From positions 41,976,320 to 42,040,319 of the forward strand of contig NC_061866.1 of NCBI RefSeq assembly GCF_907164915.1: a stretch of DNA of 64,000 nucleotides, in the 5' to 3' direction. This document shows positions 16,999 through 32,522 of the stretch, piece after piece. This stretch comes from Impatiens glandulifera (Eukaryota > Streptophyta > Magnoliopsida > Ericales > Balsaminaceae). The translations under genes were made by a program, and so were the position numbers. Below the pieces are notes generated by a model, which did no database searches, had not been told where the DNA came from, and saw nothing but the letters and a program-made list of their open reading frames with translations. Numbering within the stretch: the stretch's first letter is position 1; each line of letters opens with the position of its first letter.

Positions 16999-18123
16999 GA
17001 ACACATTTTATATGTTAAGACCCAATGTATTCAATATGCCAGCACAGTTTTTGGAATATGAATATTCAACCCAAAGTGAAATAAATTATTCAAATTAATT
17101 ATAGGTGTTAGGTTTGAATTTTAAGTTAATTCGTATTATGTTCACAAATAAGTGTGATTTGGGTAACATATTCTAAATTAATAATGTAATTAAATAAAAT
17201 TATTTAATCCTTATAATAATAAAATATCACTGTATAAAATTGATATTGATTACCTAATTTTTAAAATTATATAATGTATTCATAGATTAATTATAATTAA
17301 ATTAAATTAAATATTTTTGTAATAAATATTTTAGTGGTTATAAATATCAAATTAGTTGTATTCATTATTAAATATTAGATAGTAGTTAAACTATAAATGT
17401 TATATATTAATATTTTGAGTGCTTTACCAAATTGAAAATAGTTAAAAATAAATAAATAAATGATATACTGCTAGATAAAATATTTTTTTCTTAAAATTAA
17501 ATGATATTAATACTGTTAAAGTGTCTCAATTCATACCAGCACAATATTTTGGATGAAATTCCAAAAATACATCATTATTGTGAAGAAGTATTTGTTTGGG
17601 GTTGTAGTCCTAGAATGGAACCCTAGCTATATTTCGGTAGGTTTTAAGTTCTACATTGATGACAATTGGATATTACACATACTATTTAGAAATACATTAT
17701 TTTTTATATGTTTTCAATAAATTTCAATTTATAACTTAGTTTTTTATATAAAAAAAAGATAATTGAGGATGAAACTATTATATTCAGAGATTACATACAG
17801 TAAATAATAAAGGGAAAATCTAAATAAAAAAATCTTGTTAGTAAATGCTCGCATACATAGAAAAAGAATGTACGTAAATATTCACACCTTAATTCAAATT
17901 GTAATAAAATTATTGGGAGAAATAAATCAAAACCCCAATATTGGTACACTAACACACCACAAACATAGAGTGATCACTCAATACACATTATAAAAAAAAC
18001 ATAGCATTATTTGAGAACTCTTCAATGTAATAAACTCACATATGTTCTACTTTATTTATTTCTTCATATTTCCCTTATTTTTATTTCATAAAACATATGT
18101 TTACCATGATACACAATCTCATA
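16505..18123. other. 3' flank of subtilase copy B
   Basis: AT-rich, no gene seen. It includes an (AT)n run at 16960-16995. The sequence is repeated at 49328-50936 next to copy C, and a 0.34-kb part of it recurs at 62275-62610. Confidence 0.7.
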
Positions 18124-23292
<5,169 letters not shown>

Positions 23293-23349
23293 ATCTTATG
23301 TGATTTCCTTGCCTTACTAAGTTGTAAGATTCGTTCTTATTGGGAGACC

Positions 23350-23358
23350 CTTTATATA
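23350..23358 (-). promoter_or_regulatory. TATA box of subtilase copy B
   Basis: TATATAAAG on the minus strand, about 58-66 bp upstream of the start codon, within GGATATATAAAGGG. Confidence 0.65.
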
Positions 23359-23535
23359 TCCTAAAAACTATGGAAATACTAATAACTATTTATTTTCATA
23401 TATATATTCAAATTAACCACATCTCTCGACCTGACAATCCGGACACTTTAAAAATTAAGTATCATTTGAACTTATATTGTTTAAATGTCTCGCGTTCAAT
23501 TAATTGGTATTGAATTTAAAATATGAAGTCTTATT

Positions 23536-23760
23536 ATATTAGCCTAGTTGGTTAAAAAGTGTTACTTGTTTTTGTTAGGTTGTAAGTTTGAAATATGATT
23601 ATTTTATTTTTAATGTATAGATTAAGTTTACGAGCGGGTCAACCCACAATCCGACCTAAGTATTCATTTACTTTCACAGATATATCCAAATTAACCACAA
23701 CTCTCGATCTGGCAATCCAATCACTTTAAAAATTAAGCATCATTATATATATATATTAGA
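23536..23760 (+). mobile_element. SINE-like element upstream of copy B
   Basis: Near-identical to 4836-5060, with the A box at 23540-23551. It sits about 250 bp upstream of the copy B start and is absent from the equivalent place in copy C (about 56385-56440). Confidence 0.5.
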
Positions 23761-26152
23761 AATTTTCAATTAATGGCTCTTTTCTAATTATTTTATGTAT
23801 TTTATTTTTGGTTTTTAACTTAGATATACACGTTAATAAAATGGAAACTTTTCAAAATTGAACTATTGAAGTTTTTAATTAGTGCTTGATGCAATTAATA
23901 TAATTCAAATGTAATTCAATGAGATTACTATCACTTTTCTAATATTGGTAATATCTTCTACAATTACAAAGTTATTTAAAAAAAATTATTAATGTAATCT
24001 TTAATGTATTTTTGGTTAGGATTTTATTTATGTAATCTTCCATGTGTATAGGTAATATCTTTGTTTATTTATGTAATCTTTAATTATTTTGGTTCGATAT
24101 TAAGTTTAATTGATATTTATATTCTCTGATTTTGTTGTGATCATTTCTCGAGTCAATGTTCGTCCCCTTCTTAACGCATAAGAAGAAATAATCGAATCCG
24201 TTGTTATTTTTATTTTTTCAATAAAGATTATTATAATTGTTTTTTCACATAGAGACTTTTTTACATGTATTCTCAAATGATTTGTATGGTTTCTTACCAT
24301 TTTGGCGAACAAGATTTTTATTCTGCATTACTTACTAACACTAACACTTGATTAAAGATAATTTTAACTGTCGGGTTTCGTATATTTAGTAGAGATCTTT
24401 TGGACACTATTTTAATGGCTGGTTCAACTTGCTCTACTTTAATATTCATTGTTTAAGAATTTAAATGAGTTTTTCTTTGGAGTGACACTCAACAAATTGC
24501 CTAAACGTTGAAATTTTTTATTTTGTAAATTCTTAGTATAATTTAATAGCTATATCGATCATCATGCATTGTTATTTTTTATTTTATAGATGTTATTTTA
24601 TATTATTATTTATTAATTAATATATTTTTTTAGATGCTACTCCTAATTGAACTTATTGAGAATAATTTTTTATAAAAATATATTCATATTCAATAATTTA
24701 ATTTTTATTTTAATTAAAAAACTAAACTATTAAAAAAATATCTCTTACTTTATTTAAAAAATATTATTTTGGAATTAATATTTTCTCTTCTATAACTATA
24801 TATTTATTTTCTTATAATAACTTAATACTTTTTATTATATATATATATATATATAAACTAATATCAATTAAAATATATTTATATAAAATTATAAATATAA
24901 AAAAAATGATATTAAGTGATCTAATAATGAAAAAATTTCTAGTAAATGGAAAATTTCAGAAACTATAAAATTTATGTGATAGAATAATATTTTTTATGTG
25001 TGATAGGGTAATGTTAAGCGAGTTTATTACAAAATATTATAAGACGTTCGAATCTTGGCAATTACAAATTTTGAGAAATTATAAGATGCATATTGGATAA
25101 ATACAGAAATTTATATGTGGGGAATAATAGCATATATGTGACATTTAGAATGTCTTTTTCGGTTTATGCACAATATTTGAAATGAGGGTAGGAAGTTGAA
25201 AATGAATATAAATTAGGGATAATATATATTTTGCTTTTTAAATATAAAATATATTTTGTTTGAAATATCTCTCCTACACTAATTTGTTTGATAAAACTCT
25301 TTGTACATTCTATTTTGTTTAAAAAGAGTTAGTGTATAGAAATATTTCAAACAAAATATAATAAAAGATATTTAAATTGAATACCGACAAATTATATATG
25401 TTTTTTAAAAGTGTTTATGCCAATGTTCATATTTTATTTAGGCAATGTTAATAAAATGATAAATCATGTTTGCTTATATTTAATTATGTTAATTTGTTAT
25501 CCTATTTAAAGATATTATTTTTTTATTTTTTATTTGAATTCAATTTTAGGTTATAATGTATAATACTTATTAATTTAAAGTATCAATTTTTTTTGACATA
25601 GTTTAAATTATTAACTTTAAAAAATTTCGTATGATTTTATTTTAATTTTTAAAATATTTTCAATAGTCAAGAAATTATCAAGTTAGCTAATATACTAGAA
25701 AGAGTATATACTAATAAATAGAAAAACAAATATGAAAATCAAAATCTTGTGTGTAATTAATTTTTTTAATATTATTTGATGATTTATACATCAAGAAAGT
25801 ATATGAAATGTTGAATATATAAAGAATCAATTTTTAATTCGTGTTGAGTTTCCATGTATCTAATCCTTAAGTCTCTTGTGAAGGGTGTAATTTTGACTCA
25901 TTAATAATTGAGCTTAACTATTTATAATATCTTTTTGTAGTTACTATAATTTTATTATATATTTCAATATTTAAATTTTAAATAATTTAATTAGAATAAT
26001 TCAGAACATAATTATATATTATTAAAAGTAAAATATGATGTCTAAATTTTTAAACATTTATTATTTTATTTTAATATTAAATTAATCATATAATTATTTA
26101 AATCCAATGGGTCATTCCCTATGCTGATTAAAACCTGACGCTATTCAATATA
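23761..26152. other. AT-rich spacer of unit 2, left of the MULE
   Basis: Collinear with 5061-7472. No gene, RNA or additional mobile element was recognised. Confidence 0.6.
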
Positions 26153-26160
26153 TTTTTACT
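26153..26160. repeat. MULE target site duplication, left
   Basis: TTTTTACT, identical to 38119-38126, and single at 7473-7480 in the uninterrupted unit 1. Confidence 0.93.
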
Positions 26161-26554
26161 GGGAAATTGGATGAAATGACCCTCATAACAGGGGAAATTC
26201 CAAAAAGGGCCCCCGCCTACTAATGTTAGCAAAAAGGGCCCTTTTGCCCTGCGAAATGTCAGAAATATCCCTTCGGCGCCAGTTTTTACGCTCATAGACG
26301 CGAATTACCAATCACGCGATTTAATCTAAATCGCGTGAGTTCATCACCGCGATTTAGATGAAACGCGTGATTGGTAATTCGCGTTTTTAAATGTACGGGA
26401 ATTACCAGCCACGCGTTTCATCTAAATCGCGGTGATGAACTCACGCGATTTAGATTAAATCGCGTGATTGGTAAATCGCGTCTTTAGTCTTATATATAAT
26501 TTTCCGGCCCTAATTTAAAACAAAACCTCCCCGATTCTCCCTCCCACTCCGACT
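26161..26554. repeat. Left terminal inverted repeat of the MULE
   Basis: 394 bp matching the reverse complement of 37725-38118 with about eight mismatches by eye. It contains internal palindromes built from ACGCGATTTA / TAAATCGCGT arms (26298-26490), so each TIR can also fold on itself. The inner end runs into a TATATATAA box and a pyrimidine-rich leader that look like a promoter and 5' UTR for the rightward gene. Confidence 0.95.
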
Positions 26555-26679
26555 GCGGCCGACTTTCCATTCCCACATCCATCAAGATCATCCTTCCTCA
26601 ACATCAGCGTTCCTCAACATCATTGTTCCTCAACATCATCGTTCTTCAACATCATCAGGTCAGTTTAGGGCTTAAGGTT

Positions 26680-27165
26680 TAGACTTAGGTTTTGATGTAT
26701 ATTTACCGTTTATATTCATGGATATGGATGTATTTAGGTTTAGGTTTTGGTTTTGATGTATTTTATGTCGTTTCCTATATATATTGATGTATTTAGGTTT
26801 AGGGTTAGGGTTTGATGTATATTATACCGTTTATATTCATGGATATTGGTGTATTTAGGGTTAAAGGTTTGGTTTTGATGTATATTATGCCGTTTCCTAT
26901 GTATATCGAAGTATTTGGGTTTAGGGTTAGGTTTCAATGTATATTATACCGTTTATATTCATGGATATTGGTGTATTTAGGGTTAAAGGTTTGGTTTTGA
27001 TGTATATTATGCCAATTATATTCATGGATATTGTTGTATTTAGGGTTCCAGGTTTGGTTTTGATGTATATTATGTCGTTTCATATATACTGATTGATTGT
27101 TGGTTTTCCTATATATACTGATTGATTGTTGATTTTCAATTACATGAATATTGTATGGTTAGCTA
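26680..27165. repeat. Subterminal tandem repeat with telomere-like motifs, left
   Basis: Imperfect dimers of about 122 bp. TGTATATTATACCG occurs at about 26815 and 26937, with alternating TTCATGGATATTGG and TTTCCTATGTATAT halves. Many units contain TTTAGGGTTAGGG-type sequence like the plant telomere repeat. A shorter related block lies at the right end (37470-37565). It may lie in the first intron or 5' UTR of the BRCT gene. Confidence 0.75.
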
Positions 27166-27254
27166 TTGATGTATATTCTGCTGTTTATAATGATGGATAT
27201 TGTAGTATTTAGATCAGGAGCTGCCGTTGTGGTTTTCTCAGTTCGTTCAACAAA

Positions 27255-28244
27255 ATGGTATGTAATAAAACGTTTGTTAATAAAATGGTTTTCTCAGTTC
27301 GTTCAACTCCTTTTTTTTATAATATGCAGGCAACAAACACTGTTATGACCTTATGTCCCAATCAATTATCACCTGAAAATAATGTATGTTCTATTCTCTC
27401 TACTATGTCCATATTAACTAGTTTTGTATGTAATAACCATTATATTATTGTTTTACACAGTTGTTGATAGTTGAATTTTCTCGCACTTTTGGTGCAAGGG
27501 TGTCTCCGAAGTGGAGAGAAGATGTAACCCATGTTATTGCTTACACTGATCCCAATGGTGCATGCGGCCGAACTCAAAAAGTATTGAAGGCAATTCTGAA
27601 CGGGAAATGGGTCCTTACTATTGATTGTGAGTCTCTGTTAACACGATTATTTTCATACATATGTCTGTTAATTTAATTTAAAAATTGTTTTGTTTAGGGA
27701 TAAAATCATCATTGAAAACCCAAAACTGTGTTGATGAGGAACCTTATGAGGTTAAACATGATAATCATGGAGCCCAAGGTGGTCCTAGAAAAGGCAGACT
27801 TCTGTTGTTGAATAATGTGAGTTTGGTCTTATTCCTCCTATCTCTACTTTTTCTTATTTTGCATGATAACTGAAATTATCTTCTTTGTTGGTTTTTAAGC
27901 GGTCGAAACTGTTCGACGGTTACATTTTTATATTTATAGGGAATTTCAACACACTTTACAAACAGGATCTCATTGAGTTAATAGTTGCTGGAGGTGGTAG
28001 TATTAAAGAATCGGATAATCCAGATTATCCATTTGCTGAGCCAAGGGATGCGAAAACTATAATAGTATATTTCGAGATAGACAGCAGGTATCGACCAATT
28101 GAAAATGATTTTGATGTTCTCCCCGACAATTGGCTTTTTGAGACAGCGGCTGCTATGTCACGCATATTGGATGAACATGTTGTTCCTCATACAAAGTTGC
28201 TTCAATCTGTTGCTGCTTGTGATTTGCAGCATTTGCTTACTTAA
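27255..28244 (+). CDS. Tandem-BRCT protein of BRCA1/BARD1 type carried by the MULE (intact)
   Basis: Five exons with canonical splice sites: 27255-27257, 27330-27383, 27461-27626, 27698-27816 and 27900-28244. They sum to 687 nt, 228 residues plus stop, with no frame break. BRCT 1 is recognisable by FSRTFGARV, THVIAYTDPNGAC, RTQKVLKAILNGKWVLTIDW and VDEEPYEV. BRCT 2 is recognisable by SKLFDGYIFIFIGNF and DLIELIVAGGGSI. These words closely follow the C-terminal BRCT pair of plant BRCA1/BARD1 DNA-repair proteins, which bind phosphopeptides. RING and PHD regions are absent. The initiator ATG sits at an exon end just before a GTATG donor, as in the transposase gene of the same element. Introns are retained, so capture was at the DNA level. 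The second BRCT is diverged after about residue 170. Whether it is expressed is unknown. The start exon is the least certain part. Confidence 0.8.
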
Positions 28245-28429
28245 TTTGGAGTTGTTTAGACTTATTGTTCTTCTATTTATGATTTATTTATGATATTTAT
28301 GATATTTATGGTTTATAACAATACTTAATTTGGATATTTATGATTTATGGTGGTTTATATTACTGAATATTCTTCTATTTATGGTTTATTACTTATGTTT
28401 ACAATAGCATAACTTATCCTCATAACTCA

Positions 28430-28760
28430 CGCGTATTGTGTATAATCAAACAACAAGGAACAAGGAACAAGGAACAATGTTGTTATTCGCCACATAACTC
28501 AAACAACAAGGAACAAGGTTGTTATTCACGCTTATTCGCCACATAACTCAAACAACGAGGAACAATGTTGATATTCACGTGTTTCATCTAAAACGCGTGA
28601 ATAAACTCACGCGTTTTAACGTGAAATGCATTCACGCGTTTCATCTAAATCGCGTGAGTTTATTCACGCATTTTAGATGAAACACGTGAATAACAATTCA
28701 CGTCTTTCATCGTATATATTATTTTTGTGCCCTAATTTATAACAAAACCACGAATCCTTA
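28430..28760. repeat. Internal TIR-like palindromic block inside the MULE
   Basis: At 28575-28710 arms such as CACGCGTTTCATCTAAATCG and ATTTTAGATGAAACACGTG mirror each other. They are followed by ATATATTATTTTTGTGCCCTAATTTATAACAAAACC. This has the same order as the inner part of the outer TIR (palindromes, TATATATAATTTT, CCCTAATTTAAAACAAAACC). The 5' part (28446-28580) holds a roughly 65-bp repeat with AACAACAAGGAACAAGG. It looks like a second, older MULE end that now serves as leader for the transposase gene. Confidence 0.75.
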
Positions 28761-29346
28761 ATTTCCCCTTCTCTCTTCTCTCGCTTTCGCCACTCCGACT
28801 CGACCCTCCCCTGAAGAACTCGACCACGAGCAGCAGCAGCAGACGACTACGACGACACCACGTTACCCTGAAGAACTCGACCACGAGCAGCAGCATCTTA
28901 CCCACTACTCTTCGTTCTCAAAATGGGTATGTTTATTTAATATTTAAAATGCTATTCAAATAAAGTAAGGGTAATTTGTGGATGATTGAAATGATTTGAT
29001 TCATGATGGGATTAGGTGTTATTTTGATTAAATCTAAATAACCCTTCCTCAAATGAGGCCTTGATTGGGTATTAGCTTTGTTTTAGTTCTTAGAAAGTCT
29101 TATTGAGTTATTGTCTTGGAATTTGCTGATCAGTATGTTGTTTAAGTTCCACAGTTCTTATAGTTACAGGACCTTTTTGTTTAAGTTTCACAGTTCTTGA
29201 GTTATCTTGTTATTCTAGTATTAAGGTTTAGGATTTGCATGCTGGCATAGTGTAGCTGATTTCACTCAATACTATCTTGTTATTCTAGTATTGAGGTAGA
29301 GTTTACTGGTATGTTTCGTGGAGATACAATGTTCCAAGAATTAACC

Positions 29347-29415
29347 ACAAGTTTGCTTCAATGGACCTATTGGATAGGGAGCTCTTATCCCATTAGATTC
29401 ATTGAAGCAAACTTA
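29347..29415. repeat. Inverted repeat in the first transposase intron
   Basis: Arms ACAAGTTTGCTTCAATG and CATTGAAGCAAACTTATGG are reverse complements over about 15 bp, separated by about 35 bp that also contains GGATAGGGAG / CTTATCCC complementarity. The stem could form in RNA or DNA; function unknown. Confidence 0.6.
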
Positions 29416-29479
29416 TGGTAAAAAGTTGCGGCATTGGATTTCCTGAAACTCTACGAGCAAACTCTCCTCGGTTATGGTA

Positions 29480-29564
29480 ATGTTGTTGAACTTTTTTCAA
29501 TTCTTGTGATGTTGTTGAACTTTTTTCAATTCTTGTGATGTTGTTGAACTGTTTTCAATTGCAG
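29480..29564. repeat. 30-bp tandem repeat at the transposase intron 3' end
   Basis: ATGTTGTTGAACTTTTTTCA occurs three times at 30-bp spacing, and the third unit ends in TTTCAATTGCAG, the splice acceptor. Earlier units end in TTTCAATTCTTG, so the polypyrimidine region was amplified but only one unit kept the acceptor. Confidence 0.8.
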
Positions 29565-32034
29565 CTCAAGTACCTGTACTTCTTTACTTTGATGGAGAGT
29601 GGAAAACTACGGACGATCTTACTCATTTTTCTGCAAAGTCAAACAGCGGTATGATTGTTCCCCAAAATTCTACTTATGCCCAATTAGTTGATCAAATTTA
29701 TTCTGCTACCGATGTTGACAAATCTAGATATGATTTATTGCTTCAAGCCAAGTATAATGCTCCTGGCATGATTGCCAAATTTTCTTATATAACTGATATA
29801 AAAAAAGATGTGGATGTGGAGTTCTTTTTACATGAAGCAGTTTCAGTCCACAACCGCACTCCATTGTGTGTATCCTTAGTAGAGAAGTCACTACCAACTC
29901 AAGAAAGTGTAGCGGTTCCAGAAATTGATGACCCCGACGTCTTCCCGATGCAGCGTGAGGTTTTCTTTGAAAATGACATTGAAGATGAACATTTGCGTCT
30001 GAATGTGGGGGATGATGCTGATGATGATTGGGTTCCTATTACCCAACCTAGTAGTTCTGATTGGGTTCCTAGTACCAATCCAAATCTAAGCGGTTCTTGG
30101 GTTCCTAGTACACAACAAAACAATGTTGTTGTTCGTACTCAACCAAGCTGCAGTGAATGGGTTGCTAGTAACATACCAAGTAGTGAAAATCCTTTACATG
30201 AGGCAGTAAGTACCGGAATCGGATTGGAAGTCAGTTCTTTGTTTGAGAATAAAAAAGAACTTCAGCTGAGGTTATATAAATATGCCATGACTAATCATTT
30301 TGAATTCAAAGTGTTGAAGTCAAAAAAAGAACTTTGGGTTGTGAAATGTTTGGATAAGAATTGCAAGTGGAGACTGCGTGCTGTCAGAGTAAATTCCTCG
30401 GAAATGTTTGAGATTCGTAAATTCGTAAAAGATCATACCTGTACATGTTGGAGAAGAACAATCCGGGTACCATAACAGACATCCAGACGGATGAGCACGG
30501 TCATTTCAGGTATATGTTCATGTCCTTAGGCTGCTCAATTAGGGGTTTCAAAAACTGTTGTCGTCCAGTATTGTGCGTCGATGCCAGTTTTCTTAAGCAC
30601 AAGGTTGGAGGTCAGCTATTGGTGGCGATAGCATTAGATGCAAATGAACAACTCTATCCTGTTGCATTCGGCGTTGTTGATTCTGAAAATAACAACTCCT
30701 GGACTTATTTCATGCAAAAACTTAGAGATGCAATTGGATTGGTTGATGATCTCGTGTTTGTATCTGATAGACACCCAAGCATCGCCAATGCCTTGTGTGC
30801 TGTTTTTCCAGAAGCTGACCACAGTGCGTGCACATATCACATCAAGATGAATATTATGGCCAAATTCAAAACCGATCACTGCCACGCCGAGTTTGGTTTG
30901 GCTTCTCAAGCATACACAATCTTGAAGTTTAATCAGCATTTTGACAAGATCAATGCTAAGGACCCTCGTATTGCTATGTATTTGGCAGATATTGGGTTTG
31001 AGAGATGGAGTCGTGCATTTTTTCCGGGTAAACGATACAATCAAATGACAAGAAATTACGCTGAGAGCTTCAATAGTCAAAGTAGGGAAGCTAGAAAGTA
31101 TCCCATATCAATCTTAGCTGATTATTTAAGATTCACATTACAAGATTGGTTTAACAGTCGAAGAGAAAAAGCTTCCAATCACAATGAACGTTTATCTTTT
31201 TATTATGAAAAGTTCTTACGTGATCAAGCTGAGAAGGCCAGATTATATAACGTTCATCCACTTAACCGTTTCGAGTTTTATGTCCATGACGGTGAATCTG
31301 ATTATAAAGTTGACTTGAGAGGAATGAGTTGTAGTTGTAGGGTATTTGATGTATCTGGTCTTCCTTGCACTCATGCCCTGGCTGCTTCCCGTACCCATAG
31401 ATTGGATGCCTATGAGTTCTGCTCAAGGTTTACTTTAGATTATTTGCTATTGAATTTATCTAACTAACTTTATTTCTCACATGTTCAATTGTTATCTTTC
31501 AGGTATTACTCAAGTGAAATGTGGGTCAATGCTTATGCGGAAACAATATATCCAGTTTGTCATGAAGAGTATTGGGATATTCCAGAACATATCAAGCAAC
31601 GAGTGTGCCTTAAACCACCTGTTAAGGTTAAGAAAGGGCGACCTCAAACAAAGCGTAGGTCATCCCAAGGTGAAATTCGTAAGGTGCCGAGATGATGTAG
31701 CTCATGTGGTGGTCAGTGTCACAACAGGGCAACATGCAAATCAGTAATGCATGCACCCTCTACTGCAAGAGCTGCAAGAGCATCATCATCTCAGCCGCCA
31801 TCATCTCAGCCACAAACATGAATATTGTCTGTGCAATTTTGAATATTGTATACTGATTATTGTTGTTGGTTTTCGAATATTGTATGCTGATTGATTGTTG
31901 TTGGTTTTCGAATATTGTGTGCTGATTGATTGTTGTTGGTTTTTGAATATTGTATGCTGATTGAAAGTTGTATACAGATATTTCCATACAGGTTGGCCAT
32001 ACAGTGAGTGACTCACGCATATATATTGCACAAT

Positions 32035-32410
32035 GCTAATTCACGTGTATTGTAATATAATTCACGTGTATTGTAATATAATTCACGTGTATTGTAATAT
32101 AATTCACGTGTATTGTAATATAATTCACGTGTATTGTAATATTATAATACGCGTGAGTCATATTGTAATACACGTGAGTTATGAATCACGCGTATTACAA
32201 TACACGTGAATTATATTACAACCACGTGAATTATATTGGGATATTCCAGAACATAATACACGTAATACACGTGTTTATATAATTCACGTGAATTATATTA
32301 CAATACACGTGAATTTTATGATACCTATTACAACCACGTGAATTATATAAACACGTGAATTTTATGATGCCTATTACCACGTGAATTATATTACAATACA
32401 CGTGAAATAA
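32035..32410. repeat. Palindromic block with about 15 CACGTG sites between the transposase and Ulp1 genes
   Basis: Begins with five 21-bp units (TTCACGTGTATTGTAATATAA). It continues with both orientations of the same unit, so the block is a large imperfect palindrome. About fifteen CACGTG hexamers (G-boxes) are present. It lies between the convergent 3' ends of two genes. The ACGCGTGAGT / TTCACG wording resembles degenerate TIR palindromes, so it may be a third TIR-derived block. Confidence 0.75.
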
Positions 32411-32522
32411 TTCAGTGTTTACAAAACAATATACAACAATAATTCAGTGTTTATAAAACATGTTACAACAATAATTCAGTGTTTACAAAACAATATACAA
32501 CAATAATTCAGTGTTTACAACT

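Larger units (their letters stand above)
28923..31821 (+). pseudogene. Mutator-like (MULE) transposase gene, disrupted
   Basis: Exon 1 ends at 28926 (ATGG then GTATG donor), followed by a 638-bp intron. Exon 2 starts at 29565 with AQVPVLLYFDGEW. An intron at 31428-31502 precedes the last exon. Domains: N-terminal MuDR region, a repeated WVP(S/I)T linker, the DBD_Tnp_Mut region (LFENKKELQLRLYKYA, CLDKNCKWRLRA, HTC), and a DDE core with Asp in CVDASFLKHKVGG, Asp in VFVSDRHPS and Glu in NYAESFNSQ. A SWIM finger follows (CSCRVFDVSGLPCTHA), then a basic tail and a zinc knuckle (CSSCGGQCHNRATC). Two lesions: around 30440-30450 the sequence jumps from DHTC directly to LEKNNPGT in another frame, losing roughly 80 residues found in the family; and TGA at 31693-31695 precedes the zinc knuckle where family members have Arg. 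No functional transposase can be made from this copy. Confidence 0.9.

Noticed and set aside
26680..27165. Interstitial telomere array
   Set aside because: The TTTAGGG-like words are embedded in a longer 122-bp repeat and are not tandem heptamers.
30634..31080. Minus-strand 148-codon frame over the transposase
   Set aside because: Antisense shadow of the DDE core; no independent features.
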